From Defluviicoccus sp. (GTDB lineage: Bacteria > Pseudomonadota > Alphaproteobacteria > Rhodospirillales > Defluviicoccaceae): DNA of 6,904 bases. A program made the position numbers and the translations under genes. The stretch is from NCBI GenBank assembly GCA_013414705.1, contig CP058705.1:3955402-3962305 (forward strand), written 5' to 3'. Under the pieces are notes generated by a model. The model made no database searches, was not told the DNA's origin, and saw nothing but the letters and a program-made list of their open reading frames with translations. Positions 5,546 through 6,904 of this stretch are shown here, in pieces. Numbering within the stretch: the first letter of the stretch is position 1; each line of letters starts with the position of its first letter.

Positions 5546-6364
5546 ATGTCGACATCCGTCGAACGTTCGTTCGTCAAGAACTTCGAAGCTGAAGTCCATC
5601 TCCAGTACCAGCAGATGGGCTCGAAGCTGCGCAACACCGTGCGCACCAAGAACAATGTCATCGGCGCCAGCACCACCTTTCAGAAGGTCGGCAAGGGCAC
5701 GGCATCCACCAAGGCCCGCCACGGCATGGTGCCGGTGATGAACGTCGATCACGTGCCGGTGGAGTGCACGCTGCAGGACTACTATGCCGGTGATTGGGTT
5801 GATCAGCTGGATGAGCTGAAGACCAACATCAACGAGCAGCAGGTTGTCGCCAAGGCCGGTGCCTACGCGCTGGGCCGCAAGACCGATGACCTGATCATCA
5901 CCCAGCTTGCCACCTCCACGAATGTTGCTGGCACCGCCGCCGACGGACTCACCAAGGCCAAGGTCCTGAGCGCGTTCGAAATGCTGGGCGAAGTTGACGT
6001 TCCAGACGACGGTCAGCGGTTTGCCGTCGTCGGCTGGAAGCAGTGGAGCGAACTGCTCAACATCGAGGAGTTCGCCAACGCCGACTATGTCGGCGAGGAC
6101 GACCTGCCGTGGAAGGGCACCCAGGCGAAGAAATGGCTGGGTGCCCTGTGGCTGCCGCACTCCGGACTGCCGAAGAGTGGCAATGTCCGCAAGTGCTTCT
6201 GGTACCACAAGACCGCGATCGGACACGCGATCGGCGCCGAGGTGAAGACCGATATCACCTGGCACGGCGACCGGGCGGCGCACTTTGTCAACAACATGAT
6301 GAGCCAAGGCGCGTGCCTGATCGACGGGTCGGGCATCGTCACGCTGAGCTGCCTCGAAAGCTAA
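5546..6364 (+). CDS. Major capsid protein, Bbp17-like podoviral family (HK97 fold expected)
   Basis: The shell protein of the phage head, 272 aa. ATG 5546 is chosen because the protein then starts MSTSVERSFVKNFEAEVHL, the usual start in this family, with AGGAG (5530-5534) eleven bases upstream. In-frame codons further upstream give an Arg/Pro-rich stretch unlike capsid sequence. Recognisable conserved segments are GSKLRNTVRTKNNV, GASTTFQKVGKGTA, the HGMVPVMNVDH strand, DYYAGDWVDQLDELK, and EQQVVAKAGAYALGRKTDDLI in the first half (about residues 25-120). In the second half are FAVVGWKQWSELL and a C-terminal strand-rich part ending near SCLES. The frame is intact from start to stop and the length is normal, in contrast to the two broken upstream genes. 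It follows the scaffold as in related modules. A dedicated long leader precedes it, which fits the high expression a capsid gene needs. Confidence 0.9.
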   Translation: MSTSVERSFVKNFEAEVHLQYQQMGSKLRNTVRTKNNVIGASTTFQKVGKGTASTKARHGMVPVMNVDHVPVECTLQDYYAGDWVDQLDELKTNINEQQVVAKAGAYALGRKTDDLIITQLATSTNVAGTAADGLTKAKVLSAFEMLGEVDVPDDGQRFAVVGWKQWSELLNIEEFANADYVGEDDLPWKGTQAKKWLGALWLPHSGLPKSGNVRKCFWYHKTAIGHAIGAEVKTDITWHGDRAAHFVNNMMSQGACLIDGSGIVTLSCLES

Positions 6365-6377
6365 GGAATTTCAAGCG

Positions 6378-6647
6378 ATGGCTTACAGCCCCAACGATCT
6401 CAGCGTGCTGGCCTATTCGAACGGTTTCACGCTTTGGCACTACACAACCACCGATGCGGCCGCCACCGTGGATACAGCCGGGTATTTCAACGCAGCCAGC
6501 GACATGGTGCGTGTGGGCGACATGGTATTCGCCAACTGCACGACCGCCGGCACCGCTGAAGCCGGAATCTTCCTCGTCCGTGCCAACACCGCGGGTGTTG
6601 TGGACGTTGCCAACCTCACCCCGGTCGGCGCCAGCAACACGGACTAA
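6378..6647 (+). CDS. Small capsid-linked protein, possible head decoration, 89 aa
   Basis: ATG 6378 has AAGGA (6363-6367), which overlaps the capsid stop, ten bases upstream. The protein is strand-rich and Thr/Ala/Gly-rich without basic clusters. It has MAYSPNDLSVLAYSNGFTLW at the start, WHYTTTDAAATVDTAGYFN in the middle, then a hydrophobic VGDMVFANC strand and VDVANLTPVGASN at the end. I recall unnamed proteins with this start and end directly after capsid genes in similar prophages. Position, size and beta composition suggest a cement or decoration protein, as found after capsid genes in several podoviruses, but no function is shown. It is clearly expressed with the capsid gene (13-base gap). 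Confidence 0.8.
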   Translation: MAYSPNDLSVLAYSNGFTLWHYTTTDAAATVDTAGYFNAASDMVRVGDMVFANCTTAGTAEAGIFLVRANTAGVVDVANLTPVGASNTD

Positions 6648-6673
6648 CCCCGGTCTGTCTGCGTGGTTGCCTA

Positions 6674-6704
6674 GCCTCCGCGGGCTCCACACACCCGCGG
6701 AGGC
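6674..6704 (+). terminator. 11-bp GC hairpin after the capsid gene pair
   Basis: GCCTCCGCGGG (6674-6684) pairs perfectly with CCCGCGGAGGC (6694-6704) around a 9-base loop. It lies 26 bases after the 89-aa gene. No T-run follows. It may partly terminate transcription so that the capsid genes are made in excess of the tail genes, or protect the 3' end of a capsid mRNA. The rest of the 144-base gap (6648-6791) shows no gene. Confidence 0.5.
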
Positions 6705-6791
6705 CACCCGGCGCGCTGCATCCGGAAGCACTGCCCATCAGTGTTCTGGCGCTCACCGGCTGCCCGCAGGGCCGACGAGAGGACACTCTTC

Positions 6792-6904
6792 ATGACTCTC
6801 TCTTCCATCAATCTCTGTTCGCGCGCGTTGCTGAAGGTCGGCGCCCACACCATCACTTCGTTCGACGATGGAACGGTGGAAGCGGAGGTTGCCGCCAGTC
6901 TGTA
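6792..6904 (+). CDS. Probable head-tail adaptor / tail tubular protein (T7 gp11-like), N-terminus only
   Basis: The gene runs off the window; 37 codons are visible. ATG 6792 has AGGA (6780-6783) eight bases upstream. The visible pattern is a first helix SINLCSRALLKVGAHTI, then SFDDGTVEAEVAASLY. The order helix with a LxKxGA turn, Ile/Ser-Phe, an acidic-Gly turn, and a second helix beginning EAxVA is shared with many unnamed phage proteins that follow capsid genes. It is also reminiscent of the N-terminus of T7 tail tubular protein A (SIGEPPVSTLEGD...). Such proteins bind under the portal and start the tail. The location right after the head genes agrees. With only 37 residues the family is likely but not certain. 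Confidence 0.7.
   Translation, partial: MTLSSINLCSRALLKVGAHTITSFDDGTVEAEVAASL

Noticed and set aside
5172..5738. Small gene starting at GTG 5172 overlapping the scaffold stop
   Set aside because: The start overlap is suggestive, but the product is low in family features, spans the hairpin repeats and runs out of frame into the capsid gene.
5291..6307. Long minus-strand open frame (338 codons) opposite the capsid gene
   Set aside because: It is the antisense of a clearly recognised capsid gene, with no ribosome site or family features; long antisense frames are common at this GC content.

Overview
The window looks like GC-rich alphaproteobacterial chromosome, probably near Rhodospirillales. 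The main clue is the class I (archaeal-type) lysyl-tRNA synthetase whose C-terminus opens the window. Family assignments come from remembered sequence patterns; no database search was possible.

Layout. Positions 2-454 are the 3' end of the lysyl-tRNA synthetase gene. Converging on it is a leftward gene for an XRE/S24 (LexA/CI-type) repressor (520-1170). A control region of about 100 bases (1171-1275) carries a strong dyad with candidate divergent promoters. Two small rightward genes of unknown role follow (1276-1641 and 1638-2087), translationally coupled through ATGA. A well-formed promoter with an operator-like palindrome centred on its -10 box (2079-2115) then precedes a podovirus-type head module: a 74-aa phage protein, the head-tail connector (portal), a Bbp19-like protein, a scaffold, the major capsid protein, an 89-aa capsid-linked protein, and the start of a T7 gp11-like head-tail adaptor that runs off the end.

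How it fits together. The repressor has the catalytic Ser and Lys and an Ala-Gly candidate cleavage site, so it could be a DNA-damage-sensitive switch. The head genes have the order seen in BPP-1-like podoviral modules. However, no integrase is seen, and no terminase lies between the regulator and the portal, where one would be expected. The module also sits about 1.6 kb from a housekeeping tRNA synthetase. Possible readings are a split or remnant prophage, or a domesticated, gene-transfer-agent-like particle locus.

Anomalies. The portal and scaffold genes each need the removal of exactly one base, each near a four-base homopolymer, to restore one full-length frame. This means either early decay or consensus errors. 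A leader of about 370 bases with tandem GC-rich hairpins precedes the capsid gene. The repressor's two possible start codons both lie inside a near-perfect 40-bp inverted repeat.
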